NCBI GenBank assembly: GCA_023091735.1
Contig: JALKBU010000073.1
Location: forward strand, 1-64,000
Length of the DNA: 64,000 nt
Direction of reading: 5' to 3'
DNA from: Trichomonas tenax
Taxonomy: Eukaryota; Parabasalia; Trichomonadida; Trichomonadidae
Below, in pieces: positions 52,101-61,595 of this stretch (positions are counted from its first letter, which is position 1; each line of letters starts with the position of its first letter). The notes under the pieces are model-generated. The model was given only the letters and a program-made list of their open reading frames with translations. It did no database searches and was not told the DNA's origin. A program made the translations under genes and the position numbers.

Positions 52101-55100
52101 TCTCAACTTCAAAATTATACCAATCAAGTGATAACTCTTTGTTATTTTCAGCAATGCTGAATAGCTCAATGCACCTAAAGACTTTGATAATTGAATCAAT
52201 CTTGTACTTCAAAATCTCAATGAAAGGCTTTGTTGTATAATATCTCGAAACTTTCATGAAATTGAGTAAGAAGTAATACCAATTATCACATTTGCTGAAG
52301 TTCTCGAGAATTAAATCATCCTTGAGATATTGGCAAATCCAATCAATTGCAGTTCTTGGATCCTCTCTATTCATGAATGTCTTTAATAGAAGAGGAATTG
52401 TAAGAGGAGACCTAATCAATCTGTCTTTGTAGGCATCATCAATAAACTTTCCATCTGGAGCATATGACATGATTAATGCAGTTGTGATACAGATTTGTGA
52501 CAACTCTCTCTGATACTTGTATTCATTAAATTTAGCGAAAAGATCAATAAAGTTCTTTAAGCAAATGTTTTGCACATCAGTATCCTCGAAAGTAATTAAG
52601 AACATCCATGGCAAAAAGCATAATTGGATGTTGTCCGTGAATTTCGTGTACAGGCTAAATTCTAATTGGAAATTATCTGTGAATGCATGTGTGTTCATTA
52701 ATATTGGTTGAATTTCTTGCAATTTGATATTACTGTACCACATTGGATATGTAATAATGAATGATTTGTCGACATCAAAACTTGGATCAACGATCAATAA
52801 TGTTGCAAAATCTATTGCTTTTTCTAACTTTTTCTCTAAAGCTCCAGCAAAATATGTTATCACTGCCTCTCTGTTGAAGAACAGACGCTTATTTTTGTTA
52901 TAAGCAACTATAACATAATTCTCAAAGAAATTTGGGAAATCTTTGGCAATCATTTCATATGTGAAATCAATGTTCAAGAAGAAAGCAATTGCAAATTTAT
53001 CGGCAACTTTTGTATCCAATAAAGCAAGAGCAGCATCCAAAAAGTCTTCATTGACGAACTCTAATTTGAGTGTTGTCAAATACGATGCATAATAATTGAT
53101 GTAGTCTTTTCTGTTGAAATCAATGCAAAGGTCTTCAAGATTGTCTAAAAGTAATTTGAAGATCTTCAATAAAATTACTGCGATGTTTTCCTTGTCTTTT
53201 AATAGAAATGCATCATCTCTTTGACAATATTCTTGAACCATTGGTACCAAAGTGAATAAATTATTTGCGCTCCTGAGAATGTCGATGATCGAATTTTGGG
53301 CAGCAGAAACGGTTCCATTAAACTCAGCTGTAGCTCCGTTATCAAGAGGATCAGTGTGGATGATCTTTTCTCCATACACGAAAAGCGGAGAATAGTTCTT
53401 AACAATGGCTTCATTTTTTGTGATTTTGATCTCTGAGATAAAGCCATCTAAAGATGCATCAAGGAAGTTTGTGGCGAATCCAATTTTTTGCTGTGATTTT
53501 CCAACTTTAAAATCAAAAACTGCCATGTAACCATCAATAGTCAAGCTGAAATTATCATTTGCGAAATCAATTGATACATCAAGCCATTTGCCAATGCACA
53601 TTGGAGAAATAAGAAATGTTTCTTTATCGCTTGGTGGTATGAACTGTGCTTCGAATTCAGTTGAGTTGATCTTGACTATTGCTTTGATATCATATGTTTT
53701 CGGAGATTTCTGGAGCTTAATGCTAAGAGATTGAGAATCAGATATCTGTAAGTAGAAAAATGGATCCATGAACTTTTCGTTAACTTGATTGAACTTGATG
53801 CTGAATTTAATCGATGTATCTGGCGCGATTATTGGTTTATTAACATCATTGCTTTCATCAATGATTCCTGTTCTGAATTTAGACATTGCAAAAGACCATC
53901 TATCTGATTCCATTAACTGGCATGCAATCATGTTTTTGAACATTTCGAAAATTCTATGTGTAAACCTATATTGAGCTTTTTCGAGAGTTTTGAACAGATT
54001 ATGGAACATTGCTGTAGTAAATTGTGCTGTACAAAGCCGTTCCATGAAAGATAATGTTTCTTCAAGAAGAGGGTCAGAACCATCTTTGCATGACAGAAAA
54101 TTATCAAGAGCAAATTTGAAGCCGCCATGAACGATCAACTTTTCCGCGTTTGCTTTGTTTTGAGCAAGCTTATTAAATTCTTTTGTGACAAGAAATTCTT
54201 TGTGTGTATCTTGAGCTCTTTGAGCAAGAAGCTGAATAACAGCTGGAACGTAAATAATTGGAGCTGTATTTTTTTCAAGCGAAACTTCAGCACAAAGGAA
54301 CTTAAGTAAGGGCTCAACAAGATCGATTTGTTGACTACAGTTGATTAGTTCCTTGATATCATCTGAAGTAAGCTTCCTAACATAGATGCAATACTGAGAT
54401 CCATTCATTGCCCATTTCGTCAAAAGCTGAATGATTTCCAGCTCTATATTCTTCTTGCGAGCTTGTTCAATAGCAACCTTTACAACGATTTCTTGATTGA
54501 ATGTGACATTATAGCTATCCTGGATTATAGATATCATATTGTTTGTGATCTGCATATCTTCACACTGAAATCCTTTGATGATTGTATCATTCATGATGTT
54601 GTTTAGAGCAAAAGACTTCTTGACTATATTTATGAATGTCGCTGGATTGTCCATCATTCTTTTTTCAACAAGTTGAACAATTGGATATTCATTAGATGGT
54701 GAATTAAGCGGAATTACGATTTCTGGATAAGAAAGTATAATATATCTAATGTAGTCGAATATGCAGTCGTTCGTTTTAGCTAATTCTGCCATTTTCATCA
54801 AAAGAGTTCCTGAAGATCGAACAAATTCGATGATTTTACCATTGCTTGGATTTATGTAATCGAACAGAAGTGGAGATAAATGATAGAAAACAATCTCGTC
54901 ATCTAAGATTGAAGCGATCTTGTTTGGTATACCTGAACGAGGATCTAAATAGAAATTATTGATTAAATACAGCAAATAATCGTGTGCAGATGTGTTGTAT
55001 GTATTGGAGAAAAAGTTTTTGTTAATCAATGAACTGATTCCATCATACAATATAAGATTTTCCGATTTTGATGGCCAAATCAAGTATGAAAACATCAAAA

Positions 55101-56205
55101 TGGCCTTGTTCAAATGGAGCAATGAATTTTCTCTTGATATCAAGAATTCATCGAAATAGAGACGATAATTGATCAGCTTTGCGAATTGCCTGAAAACTAT
55201 TACGAATTCACTAGTTAATTCATTAGCAAATGGTTTTGTGGGTTCCTTAATATTATTTGATACATGAGAATTGATATAATTTTCGAAGTTAGGATTTTCT
55301 AATTTATAAGTTGCAATTGGTATATTAAGTGTACCATCTAGTTGAATATCAGGTAAAAATTGGTCCCAAAGATGGAAAATTAATGAGATAAGATCTGAAT
55401 TTGGAAATCTGTAACCAATTTTGTTAAGTTTATCGAGTGCAAACAATATAACTTTCATTTTGGTTTCTGTAATCTCTGTGTTTTCAGTTAACTTAGCAAA
55501 ATTAAATATAATTTCAGAAAAAACTTTATCTTCCTGTGTCTTTGGATAAGAATTTGAACTTAAAACGCTGTGTAACTGGACAAGGAAACTATCAGATAAC
55601 ACCTTTGCATCAGAATTCAAATATTTCAACATAAATTCTGTAGTAACAGAAAACATATCATTCTGATCTGTTTTTTGTGTAGGCTGGTCTAAAATTTTGT
55701 AGAATTCTTCAAGAATTGTCACGATAAATTCTTGGTATTTTGGAACTTCTTCCATTTTCTCCATAAGGAAGCGGATTATTGAAGCAAATGGCTTAAAGTA
55801 TCTTGGCTGGCTTTGTGAACCTGTTTTTGGTAGAATTTTGTAAAAAGAGAAATATTTTGCAAAAATGTTGTCAATTCCAAAAACTCGTACCTTGAGTTCA
55901 TTATTTTTGAGTATTTCGTGTATATTTTGGTCAATTTTAATGATTTCACGATTTAAAATTGAAAATATTTCACTTTCATTGGTGTTGTTTCTGTAATTTG
56001 TTGGCAAATCGAAGACAAAGAGCTCATCCATGATATTTCCTTCCTGCAATTTGAACGCGTTTAGAATAATATCTTCATTACTCGATGACGGACGATCGAA
56101 TTGCTTTTTTAGAAAGTCAGGGAGTTTGCTGAGGATCTCTTCATCCAATTTCTTGTACTTTTGTGTGTAACAAGAAATTGTAAAACTGAGATATTCGTCA
56201 TCCAT
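49135..56205 (-). CDS. BEACH-WD40 protein with internal concanavalin-like domain
   Basis: 2,356 residues from ATG 56205. Long helical (ARM-like) stretches occupy 1-780 and 960-1640. Residues 795-935 form a concanavalin A-like beta sandwich (KFSIKFNQ, then GKWLDVSIDF and SLTIDGYMAVFDF). A PH-like BEACH module is at about 1655-1755 (GAYVCTIKGIFADPFFG). The BEACH domain is at about 1768-2050, marked by KWTNGEISTFEYLTYLNMLC, then YPFFPWIF. WD40-type blades end the protein at about 2130-2356 (RILLTGGDIGDVHIWSLPEC). This is the full neurobeachin/LYST-type plan. Such proteins act in vesicle trafficking and lysosome-related or phagocytic compartments. It is intact. Confidence 0.93.
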   Translation of the reverse strand: MDDEYLSFTISCYTQKYKKLDEEILSKLPDFLKKQFDRPSSSNEDIILNAFKLQEGNIMDELFVFDLPTNYRNNTNESEIFSILNREIIKIDQNIHEILKNNELKVRVFGIDNIFAKYFSFYKILPKTGSQSQPRYFKPFASIIRFLMEKMEEVPKYQEFIVTILEEFYKILDQPTQKTDQNDMFSVTTEFMLKYLNSDAKVLSDSFLVQLHSVLSSNSYPKTQEDKVFSEIIFNFAKLTENTEITETKMKVILFALDKLNKIGYRFPNSDLISLIFHLWDQFLPDIQLDGTLNIPIATYKLENPNFENYINSHVSNNIKEPTKPFANELTSEFVIVFRQFAKLINYRLYFDEFLISRENSLLHLNKAILMFSYLIWPSKSENLILYDGISSLINKNFFSNTYNTSAHDYLLYLINNFYLDPRSGIPNKIASILDDEIVFYHLSPLLFDYINPSNGKIIEFVRSSGTLLMKMAELAKTNDCIFDYIRYIILSYPEIVIPLNSPSNEYPIVQLVEKRMMDNPATFINIVKKSFALNNIMNDTIIKGFQCEDMQITNNMISIIQDSYNVTFNQEIVVKVAIEQARKKNIELEIIQLLTKWAMNGSQYCIYVRKLTSDDIKELINCSQQIDLVEPLLKFLCAEVSLEKNTAPIIYVPAVIQLLAQRAQDTHKEFLVTKEFNKLAQNKANAEKLIVHGGFKFALDNFLSCKDGSDPLLEETLSFMERLCTAQFTTAMFHNLFKTLEKAQYRFTHRIFEMFKNMIACQLMESDRWSFAMSKFRTGIIDESNDVNKPIIAPDTSIKFSIKFNQVNEKFMDPFFYLQISDSQSLSIKLQKSPKTYDIKAIVKINSTEFEAQFIPPSDKETFLISPMCIGKWLDVSIDFANDNFSLTIDGYMAVFDFKVGKSQQKIGFATNFLDASLDGFISEIKITKNEAIVKNYSPLFVYGEKIIHTDPLDNGATAEFNGTVSAAQNSIIDILRSANNLFTLVPMVQEYCQRDDAFLLKDKENIAVILLKIFKLLLDNLEDLCIDFNRKDYINYYASYLTTLKLEFVNEDFLDAALALLDTKVADKFAIAFFLNIDFTYEMIAKDFPNFFENYVIVAYNKNKRLFFNREAVITYFAGALEKKLEKAIDFATLLIVDPSFDVDKSFIITYPMWYSNIKLQEIQPILMNTHAFTDNFQLEFSLYTKFTDNIQLCFLPWMFLITFEDTDVQNICLKNFIDLFAKFNEYKYQRELSQICITTALIMSYAPDGKFIDDAYKDRLIRSPLTIPLLLKTFMNREDPRTAIDWICQYLKDDLILENFSKCDNWYYFLLNFMKVSRYYTTKPFIEILKYKIDSIIKVFRCIELFSIAENNKELSLDWYNFEVEILKNIPKESIKGHLDKLLSVAIPLIMRNTQLSGKPIKKFLTNPFLEVQNFDIQVTIKKYSTRDESLIKLLLDSIDLYDGKQVMIFNQSFEMIYLCIDLLYEFSQISTRIEEVAVYRDIIVEKMQFCTRGIQLQCISNFTRIIDLELPTKLSRYYNPNFEPFAVFNTLMNEEKYINELSQEINKAKPNLTIDHSLGSDKPIAESYLQQQFYNAYDKYHNEYTASKSSRGQEFHRSQINDVELIMKTNGSCMHDFNIKPTFSVSSLTNRKGGRSINEVDYSKFIASVETNPPIPKQGAYVCTIKGIFADPFFGDQNINFDKFTITFEGVSNTNCHFYEDLRIDEIEFIMNVKYFNQDLACEIYSAFKPSLFIIHPSKEQRDSFVWYINEIWSHQSHDRIPVINNKFDLFRSLRNLNSREYENKETVILQGKYLNDITKLVDDLKIMDKWTNGEISTFEYLTYLNMLCGRSYNNFSAYPFFPWIFDDFNKLRPRNLGYANIDQNRVKNFLDHGTIDNYGYMSIYQVLVTFIRLTPFYESYLAFQRDFEVKERIFQHVHNSTQNKTECLPEYFSFYQFLLNRYQKPLWKHYDPSENADVKLPDWAYIDPSNKYCNAVNFVEIHKLFLELNSSKSIHKWFDMMYGTARGNKEMYGEFLHDNDDSLHAFETVWCPIPRLFNSSHKSREKILDSTERNNMNSGIFQIIYFKKQFGITLNGQGFYKKRIYSGFLVSRKIVGVSQPLNIAVYLSEKDAHYPEPFVVVQNFVENRLTYVQHRTSYVTAASIAGNRILLTGGDIGDVHIWSLPECAFIKTMTYHTCEIKKLSMSVDSGLICSVDVDNTLIFATIEGDFITSIRSVDVTNGLFVYKSGCVACVGESKIVVYDSIGTVISEIQTEKIISARKCVLVSCIECVAIGVPSTYQFAVKVYRITGQEIESIQQSPLESVDIIEVSKTGSIISNVVGSKVYRYFKSAILKINEKLSFNISEFNYDK

Positions 56206-56690
56206 TATAATTTTGCTGGAAAATTATGCATGAAAAATTTCATAAGCTTGTTTCACTCCGTTGTCTTTCCTTGGTTCAGAAATTTATTATTTTCTGTCAA
56301 TGATTAAAAAAACGGATTATTCAATATATCAAACACCGAATAGAAATGTATTATATCTTGAAATGTAAATGATGTTGTTTCGAATTTTTCACAAATATTT
56401 TTCATTTCTAAAATAAAACATTAATTTTCAACTAAACATATATCAAAAATAGCTCTCCCTTTGTATTTCCATTAATGATTAAGTTAAATGAGGATATTGT
56501 TCGAAAACACAACTTGTTCAATTGTGATTGTTAATTTGCTGAATGTATTATTGCGTCATGAATTTTCATATCCAAAAATGAATTCCTTTCTTTAGCAGTG
56601 ATAACATTTTGAGAAATGAAACCATCTTTCAAATTATTCATTCAATTTTGATGCGTAACTAATGATTGGAAATAAAGAGTGTATAACCTC
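56206..56690. other. Intergenic 5' flank of the BEACH gene
   Basis: AT-rich. No initiator of the TCACTTTT type and no repeat noted. Confidence 0.45.
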
Positions 56691-56696
56691 TCACAC

Positions 56697-57519
56697 ACTG
56701 AAGAGCTTGCGCCAATACATGTTGTACCTGGATATTATCGAATTTAGCTATGGGGAGCACAAGGAGGCAATCGAAATGTCTCAAACTCAATGAATGCGAA
56801 TGGAACATATTCAGAGATAATTTATGAATCAACAAAAGAAGGATCACTATTTGCCTATGTTGAAAAAATGAGAAAATGTTCCAATGAATTTAATCTCACC
56901 ACCCAAATGTATCGAAGGTGGTAGCAATAGCCTTGGTATCGAAAAGCCTATGTCATGCATTGTTGGAGAAGCAACTTTTGTTTTACAATCAAACAATACA
57001 GAAGATGTTCTCGTTGTTGCAAATGCAGGTGGTGGGTCAGGTTATTATTCATCAGGCTTGGTTCATAGAATGGGATTTGGTGCAACAAAGATATCTCCTG
57101 GTAAAGTAGGAGGTTATTTTGATGAAGAAAACCATAAATACCAATCATGTAATGCTTCAGATGGATCAAGATTTAAAGGAGGCAATGCATGTTCTACTGC
57201 ATACGGATCATCGGGCGGGGTTGGATATGAGTATTTTGGTGGTGGCGGTGGAACGAATTCGATTGGTGGGTGTGATGGAAGTAGTTACGCAAAGCCTCCA
57301 TATGCTTATAAACTCCTCAACCGAAACGAAGAATTTTTATCTCCTGAAGGTTTCGCGGAAGTTGAGCACCCAGGAGATGGATACATTCGAATTACTTACT
57401 CCATGACATCTGAAATGTTTGGTATCCTGTTCAAAAACAAATGCACTGTATGTTATCATGCTTCAAAAACTTACAAAAACATCATTTTATTTTCCGTTTT
57501 CATATCGATAGGAAAATAG
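56697..57519 (+). pseudogene. ALK-type glycine-rich protein, inactivated
   Basis: Positions 56697-56880 read VVPGYYRI, a TAG (near 56743), then LWGAQGGNRNVSNSMNANG, the start of the glycine-rich domain with a nonsense codon inside the diagnostic strand. Near 56880 the frame changes and continues from 56884 to 57519: PPKCIEGGSNSLG, VANAGGGSGYYSSG, GSSGGVGYEYFGGGGG and PGDGYIRITYS. A short hydrophobic end (IILFSVFISIG) follows CTVCYH. Same family as 45714-46760. Two lesions make it a pseudogene. Confidence 0.7.
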
Positions 57520-57786
57520 CTTTTTCTTTAGGTAATAATGAATAGCACTATCAAGTATTGACTTTATAAGAGAGTGAATGCCTTATATATGTCAAACTTA
57601 TTACAGAATAAAAAATCTTTCATATTGGAAGAATAGAATTAAGCTGACACCTTTTTTCAAGATAATAAGATTTGCATTGATGCGTTGTAAATGATGCAAA
57701 CAGTCAAAGTTAGCAACATCAAATCAAAATGTTCAAAAAATTAATAAAATGGTAAACTTATCATTTTGACTCAGTTTTATTTAAAC
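57520..57786. promoter_or_regulatory. Upstream region of the kinesin gene with TCATTTTG
   Basis: AT-rich. An initiator-like TCATTTTG at 57761-57768 lies about 24 bases before ATG 57787, supporting that start over the later ATG at 57871. Confidence 0.4.
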
Positions 57787-59451
57787 ATGGCCACTCTCTG
57801 TCAGTTAATATGCAGATTTGGGATAAAATCTTGTTTTACGATTTTCAATGAATGTACGTTTAACAAACAAATGAATTCACGAAAATCACCGAGAAAAGCA
57901 AAAAATCTTCGCGAAAATCAAAATCCCAACAACAGTGTTACGCACACTAAGAAGACTCCTCTTAAAGAAACGAAAGAAGAGCAATCACAAAACGCAGAAT
58001 TAAATAAAAATGAGTCAGATGATGATAAAATCAAAGTATATTTACGTGTACGACCTCTCATCAATGATGAAAATCCAATTGACTTAACATTGGACGATAA
58101 TACAATCACAATTCGCCCTCCAAAATCGAAAAACTCTTCATACTTCTGTGTTGACAAATCTTTTAAATTCAGAGGAATTCTAAACTCACATGCAAATCAG
58201 CAACAAGTGTTTGAGCTTGTTGCTGCAGATTTACTCGAAAATTTCTTAACTGGATCCGATGTTCACATTTTTTGCTACGGGAGTACAAACGCTGGTAAAA
58301 CATATACGATAAACGGTAATGAGGAAGAGCCTGGTTTGCTTTATCGCGTCTTAAACCAAATTGTTCCAAGTATCTTAGAAAATAATTCAGAAACAGCCAA
58401 ACTTTATGCATCATTCAACGAAATCTACAATGAGAGAATCTATGATCTCCTTTCTGATAAGAAAGAGTCACTCTCAATCGGTTTTAATGTTATGGGCGAC
58501 ACAGAAATTAAAGGTTGTATCGAAATACCGATAGAAACTGTCGATGACATCAAAACAGTAGTTCAGAAAGGAATCGAATGTAGACACAAAGGAACAACAG
58601 AGTTTAATCTTGATTCATCAAGATCACACTCAATTTTCAGATTAAAGCTGGCAACAGAGAATGGGTACTCATGGCTATCGATTGTTGACCTAGCTGGCTC
58701 TGAGCGCCTTTCTGTTATGAATTCCTGTTTCGGCTCATTCAAGGAAGCGTGTAACATCAACAAAGGAATGTTAGTTCTCGGTAAATGCATTCGCTGCTTG
58801 AAAGAACAAGGAAAAACCTCACAGAAAATTCCAATTCCTTACCGCGAATCAAAACTCACTCATATCTTCAAAAATTTGTTCGAACCAACAAAGAGGCAGG
58901 CGAAGGCTGCAATCATCATCAACATTTCTCCCAATATCACTCAGATCGAAGATACAATCTTTTCTCTACAATTCGCAGCAGAAGCCTCTGAGTGCTCCAT
59001 CAGACAGATTTCTCGTCCGCAGGACATTCCGGGTGCAAACGATTCGAGCCAAAACATTCTCCGTGAGTCCAGCACAGTTTTATTTTTCGATGACAGCCCT
59101 GAAACGATTGAACGCAGAATCAGGCTCGAAATCGGTAAAAATATGGAAGAGACACTCCTTCAGCAAAAGATGCAGTACGAGTTTGATATTCAACAAAAAT
59201 TGCAGCTTATTGAGAAATTGCCAACGAAAGACAGCATGATCAAGGAATCCCCTGAGATCATGAAAACGTACCTCAATCGGCTGCAGTCCATCACCGATCA
59301 AAATGCCGCAATCGAAAAGCAAATAGCGGAAATATCGAGTGAACAGGACCTCATCAAGCAGCAGCACGCGCAGAGTCTATCTGAAATCCATGAAATCGAA
59401 GCCCAGATTCAAGAATTGAAATTAACCTTAGATGTGATGTCAAATTTATAA
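57787..59451 (+). CDS. N-terminal-motor kinesin, kinesin-6-like P-loop
   Basis: 554 residues from ATG 57787; a start at 57871 (MNSRKSPRK) would remove 28 odd hydrophobic/Cys residues and is possible. The motor starts KVYLRVRPL near 83. The P-loop is GSTNAGKT at 165-172; the TN(S/A)GKT form is typical of kinesin-6 members. Switch I is SSRSHSIF near 277 and switch II DLAGSER near 301. The motor ends about 400, followed by coiled coil (430-554, MQYEFDIQQKLQLIEKL and later). It is shorter than animal kinesin-6 and lacks the long insert. A microtubule motor, perhaps in spindle or cytokinesis work if the class is right. The DENN gene starts 52 bases downstream. Confidence 0.92.
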   Translation: MATLCQLICRFGIKSCFTIFNECTFNKQMNSRKSPRKAKNLRENQNPNNSVTHTKKTPLKETKEEQSQNAELNKNESDDDKIKVYLRVRPLINDENPIDLTLDDNTITIRPPKSKNSSYFCVDKSFKFRGILNSHANQQQVFELVAADLLENFLTGSDVHIFCYGSTNAGKTYTINGNEEEPGLLYRVLNQIVPSILENNSETAKLYASFNEIYNERIYDLLSDKKESLSIGFNVMGDTEIKGCIEIPIETVDDIKTVVQKGIECRHKGTTEFNLDSSRSHSIFRLKLATENGYSWLSIVDLAGSERLSVMNSCFGSFKEACNINKGMLVLGKCIRCLKEQGKTSQKIPIPYRESKLTHIFKNLFEPTKRQAKAAIIINISPNITQIEDTIFSLQFAAEASECSIRQISRPQDIPGANDSSQNILRESSTVLFFDDSPETIERRIRLEIGKNMEETLLQQKMQYEFDIQQKLQLIEKLPTKDSMIKESPEIMKTYLNRLQSITDQNAAIEKQIAEISSEQDLIKQQHAQSLSEIHEIEAQIQELKLTLDVMSNL

Positions 59452-59503
59452 ATTTTATGTTTATTTTTTGTAAACGATTGAATTTTTGATTCTATAATTT
59501 TTG

Positions 59504-61024
59504 ATGGATTCCCCGCTCACTGGGGGTCTTAGTCGCATGGATAGGACCCTTACAACGTCTGTTGCTGAGCTGAACAGCATCCTCACCATCGAAAATTATG
59601 AGCAATTCTTTTTAATTGGGATTCAACCTGATAAAACTCCAAATGATTCTCCACAGGTTTTAATTGCATATCCTTCCTATCAGATAGCAGAACTGAACCA
59701 AAAGCAAATCATAGAGCACGCGCTTCCGTATGGCACAAATAAACGTAAAACTAAGTCTGGAAATTTTGTTATACAAGAAGAATTCTCATTCATGCTGCGC
59801 TTCAGGGAGAGCGAAGTATACGGCATAACAGTAACATTTTACTCAAACTCGTCAGATTTGCCTTTTTTTATGAGCAAAAACACAAAAAATACACTATTTT
59901 CATTCGTTGTATTATCGAGAGTTCCTACACTGTCTACACACTTCTCTTTTCTTACATATCTCGTTCTCGTTGTTACAGGAGGAATTCCAAAGTTTAAGTT
60001 AAGCAACGAAGTCACATTTGTACCAAATTTTCCTGGCCTGCCGATCCCAGACTTAAAAGTTACGAACTCGATAGCGCATTATGAAACATTCGAAGTTCCC
60101 GAAAATATTGCAAAATTCATCGAAGTATATCACGAATGCTCACCAGGAATGCCATCAATGAACATAACTGATAAACTACAGCTGCATTTTCAGCCAAACG
60201 ATGATTCACAGTCGATTTTAAATACAGCATTAGATACTGTGTGTTCGATATTAGAGCCCAATCTGATCCTTGACGTCATATCTGCGATATACTTAGATTA
60301 CCAAGTGCTCGTTATTGGGTCTTGTCTTGAAGAAGTCTCGTTATCAGTTCTTGCATTTGTGCACCTCATCGATCCGATGAAGTACTCGGGAATAGTTATG
60401 CCCCTGCTACCGCAATCCGGGAAGTATTTTGATATCCTTCAGGCACCAACACCGTACATAATTGGAACGATGCCAAGCGACCGATTGCTCGATGTCGAGT
60501 TTATCAACACCACAGTCTTTGTAAATCTGGATACAAAGACAGTGGAAACAGATGATGAGATGCCACACTATCCAGACGCAGAAAATATCACAAAAGAACT
60601 CAAAAAAATATTCTCGACAAAATCAAAGACGCCATATCCATATGTATTCCCTACAGAGTATAAATCGCATCTTAAACACAAATACTCATTCACACCTATC
60701 ACCATCAATCAAATTATGTCGGCAATTCGCAAGCCTCTTGAAAATATTACAACAGATTTCATCTTTTCTTTCTTCGTTACTGATATAGATCACGAAGGAT
60801 CTTCCCCTGTTTTCAATAGAGAATTATTCTTAATGGTAATGCCTCAAGAATCTTTCTTCCAGGATATACTTAACTCGCAAACGTTTGAGCAGTGGACATC
60901 CCAGAAACTGGATGAGTTCATGATTTATAAGGGTATTGATATCAAGAAGCGTAAGAAGAGTGTCAGGCGCAGCACGATGGGCAACCGGCCAAGGAAAATG
61001 TCGGTGAAAGTCCTTGGTCTTTAA
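59504..61024 (+). CDS. DENN-domain protein (Rab guanine-nucleotide exchange type)
   Basis: 506 residues from ATG 59504. DENN proteins usually activate Rab GTPases. The upstream uDENN part covers about 35-200, with FFLIGIQPD near 36, AYPSYQIAELNQK near 55 and TLFSFVVLSRVPTL near 130. The central DENN covers about 215-400: LVIGSCLEEVSLSVLAFVHL near 270, followed by GIVMPLLPQSGKYFDILQAP, PYIIGTMPSD, and the acidic strand VFVNLDTKTVETDDEMP. The rest is helical (dDENN-like) with a basic tail KKRKKSVRRSTMGNRPRKMS, which could bind membrane. Same strand as the kinesin, close spacing. No other domain. Confidence 0.9.
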   Translation: MDSPLTGGLSRMDRTLTTSVAELNSILTIENYEQFFLIGIQPDKTPNDSPQVLIAYPSYQIAELNQKQIIEHALPYGTNKRKTKSGNFVIQEEFSFMLRFRESEVYGITVTFYSNSSDLPFFMSKNTKNTLFSFVVLSRVPTLSTHFSFLTYLVLVVTGGIPKFKLSNEVTFVPNFPGLPIPDLKVTNSIAHYETFEVPENIAKFIEVYHECSPGMPSMNITDKLQLHFQPNDDSQSILNTALDTVCSILEPNLILDVISAIYLDYQVLVIGSCLEEVSLSVLAFVHLIDPMKYSGIVMPLLPQSGKYFDILQAPTPYIIGTMPSDRLLDVEFINTTVFVNLDTKTVETDDEMPHYPDAENITKELKKIFSTKSKTPYPYVFPTEYKSHLKHKYSFTPITINQIMSAIRKPLENITTDFIFSFFVTDIDHEGSSPVFNRELFLMVMPQESFFQDILNSQTFEQWTSQKLDEFMIYKGIDIKKRKKSVRRSTMGNRPRKMSVKVLGL

Positions 61025-61387
61025 GTTTTGTTTGTTGTTTTTATTTTCTAATTTTATTGTAATTAAATTCATGTATTGTTTGTTATATTTTAAGATCTTT
61101 TCTTCCTCCGTTGAAATATTAAAGGTGTTTGCACTTCTTACGCCCGGCCAATTTGTCCCCTGCTCATAGGGTAGATACTAGGCATCATATGCAGTGTCCC
61201 TACCGAGAGAAAATTAAAATATATTTTATGAAAAACTCAAATCTAGATGATTTGATCAAAGAAATAGAATACCCATAAAGAGCAGGAATAATATAACATG
61301 CCGGTGATTTTGGAATTAATTATACTTAATTAGATGAATACTAAAATAAATTTTAGAATACGCTATTAACATGTTATTTCGAAGAAG

Positions 61388-61464
61388 AAAAATTTATAGA
61401 TATCCGACCACTCAGTTTTTGTTGCCCTAGGATACACTTTTCTGGATATCTATAAAAAAATTTT
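61388..61464. repeat. Foldback upstream of the partial BEACH-type gene
   Basis: AAATTTATAGATATCC at 61390-61405 pairs with GGATATCTATAAA at 61444-61456 and further A/T bases; at least 13 perfect pairs with a 38-base loop. Confidence 0.75.
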
Positions 61465-61576
61465 AGGGGAGAATGTTAAACCACAAAACGCATGTTTTTG
61501 ACTTTGATTTCGGGTTCTCGATATCAAGCGACTGATAATTTACCACAAATTTAGGAGATTTTATATTATTATTTTG

Positions 61577-61584
61577 TCACTTTT
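61577..61584 (+). promoter_or_regulatory. Initiator-like TCACTTTT
   Basis: TCACTTTT with its A 17 bases before ATG 61596, fitting the trichomonad initiator. It supports the start chosen for the partial gene. Confidence 0.6.
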
Positions 61585-61595
61585 TGTTATCATCA

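Larger units (their letters stand above)
61025..61595. other. Intergenic with two hairpins
   Basis: A GC-richer imperfect hairpin at about 61159-61208 (CTCATAGGG against CCCTACCGAG). A longer foldback is at 61388-61464. No open frame. Confidence 0.5.
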
